Part shown: in pieces, positions 1-6,180 of the stretch | Layout of the letters: every line of letters starts with the position of its first letter | Position numbering within the stretch: position 1 is the stretch's first letter | Origin: an uncultured Bacilli bacterium | Lineage (GTDB): Bacteria; Bacillota_I; Bacilli_A; RF39; UBA660 | Direction of reading: 5' to 3' | DNA: 6,180 bases | Assembly: GCA_947624075.1 (NCBI GenBank) | Contig: CANQIM010000072.1 | Coordinates: forward strand, 1 to 6,180 | Notes under the pieces: model-generated | Seen by the model: the letters and a program-made list of their open reading frames with translations, nothing else | What the model was told of the DNA's origin: nothing | The model's database searches: none | Translations under genes and position numbers: made by a program

Positions 1-498
1 CCAGATGGCTTAACAGGACGTTATCAAGATGAATACATTATACCTTATTTGAAAGAAGATAAATGGGATGAAGGAATAAAAAGTGGCTATGATGCTTTTT
101 ATGAAAAGATTGATGACTATTATGCTAATAGCTCGGTAGTTTCTCAGCCTAAAAAGAAGGGTTTTGATTATTATTCAGCTTTTTGCCTTGCCTTTTGCTT
201 AATTGCCGGTGTTATGTTAGGTAGTATTGGTTCAAAAGAAAACAGTAAAATGATTAAGTTACTTTATATAATTATGGTTTCTAATTTAATTGTTTTATTA
301 ATTGCCTTTTTCTATAATACGACTACTTTTGTTATATCATTTATTGTAGAAGTTGTTTTCTATTTTATGTGTTCGAGTGATTATAGGGGAAGTGGCAGAA
401 GTGGTGTTTCTCATGGATCTTTTCATAGATCTTCTCATAGCAGTTATCATGGCGGTGGAGGTTCATCAGGTGGTGGCGGAAGTAGTAGAAGATTTTAA
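1..498 (+). CDS. TPM-domain (YgcG-like) membrane protein, C-terminal part, 5' end cut off by the window
   Basis: The frame is open from base 1, so the gene begins before the window. A TTG at 49 codes for an internal Leu and is not the likely start. The 165 visible residues begin with the end of a TPM domain (PDGLTGRYQDEYIIPYLKED, then about residues 20-38), whose 'GR..DEYIIPY' string is typical of the family. Three hydrophobic segments follow at about 59-76, 85-105 and 109-123. The tail (about 128-165) is rich in Gly, Ser and His and ends in SSRRF, a design common in YgcG-like proteins. In the family, a signal peptide and an extracytoplasmic TPM domain precede the membrane segments, and the function is poorly known. 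Within the tail, His residues 138, 142, 146 and 150 are spaced exactly four apart. A promoter lies between this gene and mutS, so the two need not be cotranscribed. Family assignment is fairly sure; the role is unknown. Confidence 0.72.
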   Translation, partial: PDGLTGRYQDEYIIPYLKEDKWDEGIKSGYDAFYEKIDDYYANSSVVSQPKKKGFDYYSAFCLAFCLIAGVMLGSIGSKENSKMIKLLYIIMVSNLIVLLIAFFYNTTTFVISFIVEVVFYFMCSSDYRGSGRSGVSHGSFHRSSHSSYHGGGGSSGGGGSSRRF

Positions 499-510
499 AA
501 GAAGTTTTTC

Positions 511-539
511 TTTAATAGGAAGGCTTTTTTTGATATAAT
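511..539 (+). promoter_or_regulatory. Extended -10 promoter, probably sigma-A, for the mutS operon
   Basis: A perfect TATAAT lies at 534-539, and TG at 531-532 is one base upstream of it, which makes TGnTATAAT, an extended -10 element. The best -35 candidate, TTTAAT at 511-516, is 17 bases upstream but matches TTGACA at only three positions. Extended -10 promoters often work with a weak -35. The start site would fall near 545-547, giving a leader of about 15 bases that still holds the GTGGTGA ribosome binding site at 547-553. This is the only non-coding stretch before the operon. It is a motif call, not a measured start site. Confidence 0.55.
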
Positions 540-560
540 AACTTTAGTGGTGAATTAGCA

Positions 561-3113
561 ATGAAACGTAGTGAAGTTGACAGATCAAAATTAAGTCCAA
601 TGATGCAACAATATATGGAAATAAAAGATCAGTATGAAGATTGTATTTTGTTTTTTCGCTTAGGCGATTTTTATGAAATGTTTTTTGATGATGCTATTTT
701 GACTTCGCGTCTTTTAGAATTAGCTTTAACAGGTAAACAAGCTGGTTTAGATGAGAGAGTTCCAATGTGTGGTATTCCGCATCATGCTTATGCTACTTAT
801 GTAGATGAGTTAGTAGAAAAAGGCTATAAAGTAGCAATTGTGGAGCAATTAGAAGATCCTAAAGAAGTAAAAGGCATGGTTAAAAGGGATGTTATACAAG
901 TCATAACAAAGGGAACAAGAATTGATAGTAATATTGATTCAAAAAGTAATAATTATATTGCTAATGTATATGACTTTGGCTATTGTTACGGAATAAGTTA
1001 TGCTGATATTTCAACTGGCGATGTTTATGCTTTATTAATCGAAGGTGAAAAAGATAGTGTAATTAAAGAAATATCTAAAAATGGATTTAGAGAAGTAATT
1101 GTTAATGATACTATCGATAGAGAAATAGTTGAAATATTACGTACTAATTTAAATGTTTTGGTCACTATTACAAAAGAAGAATTAGATGATAAAAATTATG
1201 AGTATATTTATCAAAATATTGAAGATGAGCGTTTAATTAAGACTTTAAAGCATTTACTTCATTATATAGTAGAAGCTAAAAAGGGAGACTTGCATCATTT
1301 ACAAAGATGTGAAGTTATAAAGACAAGTGAGTTTTTAGAGTTTGATAGTAATACTAAAAGAAATTTAGAATTAATAGAAACAATTAGAAATCGAGAAAGA
1401 CAATATAGTCTATTATGGCTTCTTGATAAAAATAAAACAGCTATGGGATCGAGATTTTTAAAAAAGACAATTGAAAATCCGCTTACTGATAGAGAAAAAA
1501 TTGAAAGAAGATATGATTTTGTATCTAAATTGTCAACTGAATTTATTTTAAGAGATGATTTAATTAAAGCTTTAAGTGGTGTTTATGATTTAGAAAGATT
1601 ATGTGGTCGTATTACTTATGGTAATTTAAATGCTAAAGATTTGTTACAATTAAAGGGTTCTTTAAAAGAATTACCTACAATAAAAAAGATTTTAGAAGAG
1701 TTAAACTTTGATAAAAAAATAGAAGTATTTGATGATTTATATTCTCTACTTGATAGAACAATATTAGAAGATGCACCTTTTACCTTACATGAAGGACATT
1801 TAATAAAAGAAGGCTACAATGAAGAATTAGATGAACTAAGAAAAATAAGTAGTGGTTCTAAAGACTTTATTTTAGAAATGGAAAAGAAAGAAAAAGAAAA
1901 GACAGGTATTAAGACTTTAAAAGTTGGTTTTAATAAAGTTTTTGGTTATTATATTGAAGTAAGCAAAGGACAAATTCCTTTAATAAAAGAAGAATATGGT
2001 TATGAAAGAAAACAAACTTTAGCTAATTGTGAACGTTTTATTACACCAGTTTTAAAAGAAAAAGAAAATATTATTTTAGGAGCCGAAGAAAAGATAATTA
2101 ATTTGGAATATAAGATTTTTATGGATATAAGAGAAGTTGTAAAAAGATATATTATCAAGTTACAAAAAGTATCTAAAATAATTAGTGAAGTTGATATGTT
2201 ACAATCTTTTTCTGTGGTTAGTGATAATTATAAATTTGTAAGACCAGTGATTACTTCAGAAAAAGTTATTAAAATGATTGAATGTCGTCATCCAGTAGTG
2301 GAGCAAGTTATGAAAGATAAATATATTCCTAATGATATAATTATGGATAAAACAACTGACATATTATTAATTACTGGTCCTAATATGGCTGGTAAGTCAA
2401 CTTATATGCGGCAATGTGCTATTACTGTTATTATGGCTCAAATGGGTTGCTTTGTTCCATGTAAAAGCTGCATAATGCCTATTTTTGATAAGATATTTAC
2501 GAGAATAGGAGCCAGTGATGATTTAGTTTCAGGAGAGTCTACTTTTATGGTCGAAATGAAAGAAGCTAATTATGCTATAAGTGAAGCAACAGAAAATAGT
2601 TTAATTCTCTTTGATGAATTAGGAAGAGGAACAGCAACTTATGATGGTATGAGTCTTGCTCAAGCTATACTTGAATATATTCATGATAAAATAAAAGCTA
2701 AAACAATGTTTTCAACGCATTATCATGAACTTACATCTCTTGAAAGAGACTTAAAACATTTAAAGAACGTTCATGTTTCAGCTGTAGAAGAAAATGGTAA
2801 AATTACCTTTTTACATAAAGTAAAAACAGGAGCAGTCGATAGAAGTTATGGTATTCATGTAGCGTCATTAGCTAAATTACCAGAATCACTCATAAAAAGA
2901 GCTGATGAAATATTAAATATATACGAAAAGAAAAATGTCAAAAAAGAAGTCTTTACTCAAACATCTTTATTTGAATTAGCAGAAAGTGAAGTTGAAGAGA
3001 AGAAAAATCCTATTGAAGAGGAAATTAAAAAAATTAATCCTTTAGAAATGACACCAATGCAAGCTTTAAGCTTCTTATATGATTTAAAAAAGAATATTAA
3101 TACAAGAAAATAG
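561..3113 (+). CDS. mutS: DNA mismatch repair protein MutS
   Basis: MutS scans DNA, binds mismatches and small loops, and uses ATP to become a sliding clamp that recruits MutL. At 850 residues it is full length (E. coli has 853). The mismatch-reading Phe-x-Glu motif is F37-Y38-E39. The connector, core and clamp domains follow, to about residue 560. The ATPase domain carries Walker A TGPNMAGKST (605-614, Lys612), Walker B with D685-E686 before LGRGT, and the STHYHE histidine region (H720). QTSLF (800-804) matches the QxxLF beta-clamp binding motif and sits where B. subtilis MutS has its own. The last 30 residues (MTPMQALSFLYDLKK) form the usual small C-terminal domain. The ATG at 561 has a modest GTGGTGA site seven bases upstream, and an in-frame stop at 531-533 leaves no better start. 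It is the first gene of a tight run with nusB, xseA and xseB. No mutL is present in the window. The presence of the clamp motif and all ATPase residues indicates a repair MutS, not MutS2 or another paralogue. Confidence 0.98.
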   Translation: MKRSEVDRSKLSPMMQQYMEIKDQYEDCILFFRLGDFYEMFFDDAILTSRLLELALTGKQAGLDERVPMCGIPHHAYATYVDELVEKGYKVAIVEQLEDPKEVKGMVKRDVIQVITKGTRIDSNIDSKSNNYIANVYDFGYCYGISYADISTGDVYALLIEGEKDSVIKEISKNGFREVIVNDTIDREIVEILRTNLNVLVTITKEELDDKNYEYIYQNIEDERLIKTLKHLLHYIVEAKKGDLHHLQRCEVIKTSEFLEFDSNTKRNLELIETIRNRERQYSLLWLLDKNKTAMGSRFLKKTIENPLTDREKIERRYDFVSKLSTEFILRDDLIKALSGVYDLERLCGRITYGNLNAKDLLQLKGSLKELPTIKKILEELNFDKKIEVFDDLYSLLDRTILEDAPFTLHEGHLIKEGYNEELDELRKISSGSKDFILEMEKKEKEKTGIKTLKVGFNKVFGYYIEVSKGQIPLIKEEYGYERKQTLANCERFITPVLKEKENIILGAEEKIINLEYKIFMDIREVVKRYIIKLQKVSKIISEVDMLQSFSVVSDNYKFVRPVITSEKVIKMIECRHPVVEQVMKDKYIPNDIIMDKTTDILLITGPNMAGKSTYMRQCAITVIMAQMGCFVPCKSCIMPIFDKIFTRIGASDDLVSGESTFMVEMKEANYAISEATENSLILFDELGRGTATYDGMSLAQAILEYIHDKIKAKTMFSTHYHELTSLERDLKHLKNVHVSAVEENGKITFLHKVKTGAVDRSYGIHVASLAKLPESLIKRADEILNIYEKKNVKKEVFTQTSLFELAESEVEEKKNPIEEEIKKINPLEMTPMQALSFLYDLKKNINTRK

Positions 3114-3118
3114 GAGGG
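3112..3118 (+). promoter_or_regulatory. Strong ribosome binding site for nusB, overlapping the mutS stop codon
   Basis: AGGAGGG lies five bases before the nusB ATG at 3124 and shares two bases with the mutS TAG (3111-3113). Ribosomes ending mutS translation therefore finish on top of the nusB site, which suggests translational coupling. It also fixes 3124 as the nusB start. Confidence 0.8.
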
Positions 3119-3123
3119 AATTT

Positions 3124-3522
3124 ATGAAAAATCGTAGTGAATTAAGAGATGTAATAATAAAAGTTTTATATCAGATAAATATATATGAAAATGCTAAAGT
3201 TGATTTTTCTATTGAAGATTTAATTAAAGAACAATTAGAAGTAGAAAATGAATTTGTAAAAGGGTGTATAATGGGTATAATAAAAAATAAGAAAGAAATA
3301 GAAAAACTTGCTAATAAATATTTAACTGATTGGAAGATGAGTCGTTTAAATAAAGTTGATCAAGCCATTCTTTCTTTAGGTATATATGAACTAAAATATA
3401 CTGATACACCTAGTGTAGTTGCGATTAATGAAGCAATTGAGCTTTCCAAAAAATATTCCGATAGTAAGGTCGTTAAAATGATTAATGGAGTATTAGATAA
3501 AATTTATCATGAAGAAGAATAG
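3124..3522 (+). CDS. nusB: Transcription antitermination protein NusB
   Basis: NusB pairs with NusE (ribosomal protein S10), binds boxA RNA in rRNA leaders, and helps RNA polymerase read through rRNA operons in the cytoplasm. The 132-residue protein is a single all-helical NusB domain of usual length. Recognisable parts are the N-terminal helix SELRDVIIKVLYQINIY (5-21), the central DWKMSRLNKVDQAILSLGIYEL (69-90), and the family signature INEAIELSKKYSDSKVVKMINGVLDKI spread over 101-127. In this signature the more usual 'FVNGVL' is 'MINGVL', a mild variation. The Shine-Dalgarno site is strong. Ten bases separate it from mutS and ten from xseA, so it is an operon member. In B. subtilis nusB lies just before folD and xseA; folD is absent here. 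Confidence 0.95.
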   Translation: MKNRSELRDVIIKVLYQINIYENAKVDFSIEDLIKEQLEVENEFVKGCIMGIIKNKKEIEKLANKYLTDWKMSRLNKVDQAILSLGIYELKYTDTPSVVAINEAIELSKKYSDSKVVKMINGVLDKIYHEEE

Positions 3523-3532
3523 GGTGTGATTT

Positions 3533-4786
3533 ATGAACGAAAAATATATTACTGTTACACAATTAACGAGATATATAAAATATAAAATAGATAACGATGT
3601 CAATTTGAATGAAGTTTTTCTAAAGGGGGAAATTTCTAATTTTAAAGCTCATAGTAGAGGACACTTCTATTTTACTTTAAAAGATGAAGGTAGCAGGATA
3701 AATGCTATTATGTTTGCTTCTAGTACTAAAAAAATTAAATTTATGCCTCAAGATGGTATGAAAGTATTAGTAACAGGAAAGATAAGTGTTTTTGAAGCTA
3801 ATGGAGCTTATCAAATTTATGTAAGTGATATGCTAGAAGATGGTATTGGCAATTTATATATAGCTTTTGAACAGCTAAAGAAAAAATTAGAATTAGAAGG
3901 TTTATTTGATCCTAGTATAAAGAAAAAAATACCTAAAATACCTAAAAGAATTGGTGTTATAACAGCTCCAACAGGAGCAGCTATTAAAGATATTATTTCC
4001 ACTATAAAAAGAAGATGGCCTTTAGCAGAAGTATATTTGTTTCCAGCTCTTGTTCAAGGTGAAGAAGCAGCATCTGATATAGTTAAACAGATTAAATTTA
4101 GTGAAGAGTTTTCTCTAGATACTTTGATTGTTGGAAGAGGTGGAGGAAGCATTGAAGATTTATGGCCCTTTAATGAAGAAATAGTAGCTAGAGCTATTTA
4201 TGAATGTAGGACTCCTGTAATTAGTGCTGTTGGACATGAAATAGATTTTACCATAGCCGATTTTGTGGCAGATTTGCGAGCACCGACGCCAACAGGGGCA
4301 GCTGAAATGGCTGTTCCGCAAATTAGTGATGTCATGAGTTATTTAAATCAATTGGAAATTAGACTTAATACAGCTATTTCTAATAAAGTTAAAGGCTATA
4401 AAGAAAGATTAAAAAATGTTAAAAATAGAAATGTTTTTATAAATCCAGTTGTTATTTATCAAGCAAAAGATATGTTATTTGATAGCATTCTAGAAAGACT
4501 TAAACATAGTGCTAGTAATTTGGTGCATGTCAAAGAAAAAGAACTTCTTAATATTAAAAATTCTTATATTTTAAAGAATCCATATCAATTATTAGATAAG
4601 AAAGCTAATAAGTATTTGCAATTGATTTCTAAATTAGAAACATTATCTCCTTTGTTGACATTAAAAAGAGGTTATACTATTACTAAAAGTAATGATAAAG
4701 TAATAACAAGTTGCAAAGAAGTAAAAAAAGGCGATACATTAGAAGTTGAATTTAGTGATGGAAATATAAAAACAGCCGTTTTATAA
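3533..4786 (+). CDS. xseA: Exodeoxyribonuclease VII large subunit
   Basis: This is the catalytic subunit of exonuclease VII, which degrades single-stranded DNA from both ends into oligonucleotides without needing a metal ion. It works with several copies of XseB. The N-terminal OB-fold (about 1-100) has the typical start YITVTQLTRYIK and FLKGEISNFK...GHFYFTLKD. The nuclease domain follows with GVITAPTGAAIKDI (D153), GRGGGSIEDLWPFN (201-214, R202) and VGHEIDFTIADFVADLRAPTP (H235, D238). From memory these match the E. coli residues shown to be needed for activity, D155, R205, H238 and D241, with nearly constant offset. A long helical, lysine-rich region (about 260-365) is the XseB-binding coiled coil. 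The end SPLLTLKRGYTI (372-383) is the usual C-terminal segment. At 417 residues it is somewhat shorter than in E. coli (456) or B. subtilis (448), probably in the coiled coil. The ATG at 3533 follows AGGGTGTGA. Confidence 0.97.
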   Translation: MNEKYITVTQLTRYIKYKIDNDVNLNEVFLKGEISNFKAHSRGHFYFTLKDEGSRINAIMFASSTKKIKFMPQDGMKVLVTGKISVFEANGAYQIYVSDMLEDGIGNLYIAFEQLKKKLELEGLFDPSIKKKIPKIPKRIGVITAPTGAAIKDIISTIKRRWPLAEVYLFPALVQGEEAASDIVKQIKFSEEFSLDTLIVGRGGGSIEDLWPFNEEIVARAIYECRTPVISAVGHEIDFTIADFVADLRAPTPTGAAEMAVPQISDVMSYLNQLEIRLNTAISNKVKGYKERLKNVKNRNVFINPVVIYQAKDMLFDSILERLKHSASNLVHVKEKELLNIKNSYILKNPYQLLDKKANKYLQLISKLETLSPLLTLKRGYTITKSNDKVITSCKEVKKGDTLEVEFSDGNIKTAVL

Positions 4787-4793
4787 AAGGAGG
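4787..4793 (+). promoter_or_regulatory. Strong ribosome binding site deciding the xseB start
   Basis: AAGGAGG ends seven bases before ATG 4801, right after the xseA stop codon (4784-4786). A second in-frame ATG at 4825 has only a purine run before it. The site therefore supports the longer xseB protein with its Lys/Glu-rich start. Confidence 0.75.
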
Positions 4794-4800
4794 TTATTAG

Positions 4801-5058
4801 ATGAAAAAAGAAGAAAAAGAAGAAATGGTAGAAAAGGAAGAAGAAAAATTGAGCTTTGAAGATAGTTTAGCTAAATTGGAAGAAATTGTCAAAAAGCTAG
4901 AAGTTGGTGATGTACCACTTGATAAGGCAATTGATGAATTTAATACAGCTATGTCTTTGGCAAGAGCTTGTGACGAAAAGCTAAAAAATGCTGAAGAAGC
5001 TATTACTAAATTAGTAAATCAAAATGGAGAAGTAGTTGATTTCAAAGTAGAAGACTAA
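4801..5058 (+). CDS. xseB: Exodeoxyribonuclease VII small subunit
   Basis: XseB is the small helical subunit that binds along the coiled coil of XseA and is needed for a stable, regulated exonuclease VII. The protein is 85 residues long. The family core spans about 18-73: LSFEDSLAKLEEIVKKLEVG, then DVPLDKAIDEFNTAMSLARACDEKLKNAEEAI, which fits the usual 'SFEEALAELEEIV..LE.G...L..AL..F..G..L...C...L..AE' pattern, including the Cys at 58. The first 16 residues are almost only Lys and Glu and are not part of the family core. The ribosome binding site supports translating them. It sits 14 bases after xseA and is the last gene of the housekeeping run. A hairpin overlaps its stop codon. Confidence 0.95.
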   Translation: MKKEEKEEMVEKEEEKLSFEDSLAKLEEIVKKLEVGDVPLDKAIDEFNTAMSLARACDEKLKNAEEAITKLVNQNGEVVDFKVED

Positions 5059-5070
5059 CTTCTTTTTTTT
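5049..5070 (+). terminator. Weak intrinsic terminator at the end of xseB
   Basis: AGAAG (5049-5053) can pair with CTTCT (5059-5063) around a five-base loop that contains the xseB stop codon, and seven more T residues follow (5064-5070). The stem has only five pairs, two of them G-C, so it is probably leaky. More A-T pairs could extend it below a T-T mismatch. It would partly separate the housekeeping operon from spoIVB. Confidence 0.4.
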
Positions 5071-5084
5071 GGAAAATTTTACAT

Positions 5085-5113
5085 GGGTAAAGTTATCTTT
5101 TTGGGAGAAAATA
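5085..5113 (+). promoter_or_regulatory. Possible forespore (sigma-F-like) promoter before spoIVB
   Basis: GGAGAAAATA at 5104-5113 fits the sigma-F -10 consensus as I recall it from B. subtilis (GGnrAnAnTw). The -35 candidate GGGTA at 5085-5089 matches GYWTA at only three of five positions, and its 14-base spacing is one or two bases short. In B. subtilis spoIVB is read in the forespore by sigma-F weakly and sigma-G strongly. I found no good sigma-G -10 (CATnnTA) here: CATGGGTA at 5082-5089 has one base too many. TATAAA at 5112-5117 could be a sigma-A -10 but lacks a -35. The call rests on a short motif in AT-rich DNA. Confidence 0.3.
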
Positions 5114-5144
5114 TAAATGTAGTAATGGAAATAGAGGTGATTTT

Positions 5145-6128
5145 ATGAATAAAAAAAGTAAATTACTACAATTGTTAGTTATAATTTCTTTAGTTTTATT
5201 GCCAATTCAAACATTTGCTTATTCCGAAAAGATTGCTGTAGGAGGAGAAACAATCGGAATTGAAGTACATTCAAGAGGTGTTTTAGTTGTTGATTTCTAC
5301 GAAGTAAATGGTAAAATGTTGGCAAAAGAGGCAGGTTTTCAAATAGGAGATATTATTACTAAAGTAGATGGTAAAGAAATAAATGGTATGGAAAGCTTAA
5401 CAGAAGAGCTAGAAAATAAAGGTGAAAATATTAATTTTACAGTTGAAAGAAATGGTAAAGAAAAAGAAATTAAAATGACTTTAGAAAAAGATGAAGGAGA
5501 TATTTTAAAAACAGGTTTATATGTAAAAGATCAAATAAATGGAGTAGGAACTTTATCATATATTGATCCTGAAAGTAAAATATTTGGTTCTTTAGGGCAT
5601 GAAATAATAGAGAAATCAACTATTTCCAAGTTTGAAATTAAAGATGGAGAAATATATGAAGCAAATGTTTCTAATATTATTAAAAGTCAAGATGGTAGAG
5701 CAGGTGAAAAAAATTCAACTTATAACCGAGATAATGTTTATGGTGAAATAAAGGAAAATGAGATTACAGGTATTTTTGGTAAATATACCGATGATTTTTC
5801 TGATAAAGAATTAATGGAAGTTGGTAAAGTTGAAGAAATTCATAACGGTAAAGCAAGTATTAGAACCGTTATAGAAGATAATAATGTAGAAGAGTTTGCT
5901 ATCGATATTTTATCAATAAATGAAGGTAGTAAGACGAAAAATATTTTATTTGAAATAACAGATTCAAATTTACTTGAACAAACTGGAGGAGTAATTCAAG
6001 GAATGAGTGGTTCACCAATTATTCAGGATGGAAAAATAATTGGTGCCGTTAATTACGTAATTGTTAATGATACTTCGAAAGGCTATGGCGTTTTTATTAC
6101 AACCATGTTAGAAGAAGGAGAAAATTAA
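5145..6128 (+). CDS. spoIVB: SpoIVB serine peptidase (family S55), sigma-K checkpoint signal
   Basis: SpoIVB is made in the forespore, secreted into the space between the two spore membranes, and cuts SpoIVFA so that SpoIVFB can process pro-sigma-K in the mother cell. Residues 1-25 form a signal peptide or anchor: a KKSK start, a hydrophobic stretch from 7 to 21, and TFA as a possible cleavage site. A PDZ domain covers about 38-118, opening with GGETIGIEVHSRGVLVV. The S55 peptidase domain starts near GLYVKDQINGVGTLSYIDP and contains FGSLGHEI (H152), D273 and GMSGSP (S288). The 15-residue gap between D273 and S288 equals that of D363 and S378 in B. subtilis as I recall them, and H152 fits its H236. 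All three expected catalytic residues are thus present. It has 327 residues against about 425 in B. subtilis, with most of the loss between the signal segment and the PDZ domain. AGAGGTGA (5133-5140) lies just before the ATG. A strong terminator follows, so it may be the last gene of its unit. Confidence 0.95.
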   Translation: MNKKSKLLQLLVIISLVLLPIQTFAYSEKIAVGGETIGIEVHSRGVLVVDFYEVNGKMLAKEAGFQIGDIITKVDGKEINGMESLTEELENKGENINFTVERNGKEKEIKMTLEKDEGDILKTGLYVKDQINGVGTLSYIDPESKIFGSLGHEIIEKSTISKFEIKDGEIYEANVSNIIKSQDGRAGEKNSTYNRDNVYGEIKENEITGIFGKYTDDFSDKELMEVGKVEEIHNGKASIRTVIEDNNVEEFAIDILSINEGSKTKNILFEITDSNLLEQTGGVIQGMSGSPIIQDGKIIGAVNYVIVNDTSKGYGVFITTMLEEGEN

Positions 6129-6143
6129 AATGGAAGTGAAGAG

Positions 6144-6180
6144 TAAAAAACACTGGTTAATCGTTAATCAGTGTTTTTTA
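6144..6180 (+). terminator. Strong intrinsic terminator after spoIVB, symmetrical and probably bidirectional
   Basis: The arms TAAAAAA-CACTGGTTAA (6144-6160) and TTAATCAGTG-TTTTTTA (6164-6180) pair over 17 positions around the three-base loop TCG, with a single G-T wobble. Six T residues close the + strand arm, and the matching six A residues give a T run on the - strand. It can therefore stop transcription in both directions, as expected between converging genes. It starts 15 bases after the spoIVB stop codon and reaches the window end. Confidence 0.9.

Noticed and set aside
49..498. A TTG start at 49 for the first gene.
   Set aside because: The frame is open to base 1 and the 16 residues before it continue the conserved TPM-domain pattern, so the TTG is an internal Leu codon.
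499..530. A possible terminator after the first gene, from AAAGAAG followed by TTTTTCTTT.
   Set aside because: The stem would be almost only A-T pairs and short, with no G-C core, and the following bases do not form a clean T run after it.
353..538. A 61-codon frame overlapping the end of the first gene.
   Set aside because: It is a shifted reading of the Gly/Ser/His-rich tail, has no ribosome binding site, and gives a repetitive valine-rich product typical of an out-of-frame shadow.
3817..4002. A 61-codon frame on the - strand inside xseA.
   Set aside because: It lies wholly within a well-conserved part of xseA, including the D153 region, and has no sign of its own expression signals.
5069..5098. 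A sigma-A promoter before spoIVB using TTGGAA at 5069-5074 as -35.
   Set aside because: At 17 or 18 bases downstream there is only GTTATC or TTATCT, which is a poor -10.
6130..6180. An ATG at 6130 with AAGGAG nine bases upstream opens a frame that stays open to the window end (MEVKSKKHWLIVNQCFL).
   Set aside because: The frame runs straight through the strong terminator hairpin, whose arms account for most of its codons, and the apparent ribosome binding site lies inside the spoIVB coding end. It resembles no known start, including that of Spo0A. Sequence beyond the window would settle it.

Overview
The window comes from a low-GC (roughly 30 % by eye), probably endospore-forming member of the Bacillota. 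Tryptophan is encoded by TGG, no TGA is read through, Shine-Dalgarno sites are strong, and the window ends with spoIVB, a gene known from endospore formers. The very AT-rich base composition and short intergenic gaps resemble gut lineages of the Bacilli/Erysipelotrichia type. That placement is only an inference, and the sequence does not fix a genus.

Layout, with every gene on the + strand. Bases 1-498 hold the 3' end of a membrane protein gene of the TPM-domain (YgcG-like) type, with a His/Ser/Gly-rich tail. A 62-base gap (499-560) carries an extended -10 promoter. Next come mutS (561-3113), nusB (3124-3522), xseA (3533-4786) and xseB (4801-5058), separated by only 10 to 14 bases, each with its own ribosome binding site. 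They are very probably one housekeeping operon. A weak terminator-like hairpin overlaps the end of xseB. An 86-base gap with a possible forespore-type promoter follows, then spoIVB (5145-6128), and the window closes on a very good, symmetrical intrinsic terminator (6144-6180).

How the genes work together. MutS recognises DNA mismatches. XseA and XseB are the two subunits of exonuclease VII, a single-strand-specific nuclease which in E. coli is one of the exonucleases that can act in mismatch repair. NusB is a transcription antitermination factor for rRNA operons. SpoIVB is the serine peptidase that the forespore secretes to trigger processing of pro-sigma-K in the mother cell. The order nusB-xseA-xseB-spoIVB is a shortened form of the nusB-folD-xseA-xseB-ispA-dxs-...-recN-spoIVB-spo0A region of Bacillus subtilis, with mutS placed in front.

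I see no mobile element, CRISPR array, tRNA, rRNA or clearly new system. The points of most interest are the contracted spore/repair gene order, the separate promoter and terminator signals around spoIVB, the shortened SpoIVB, and a regular four-residue histidine array in the first protein.
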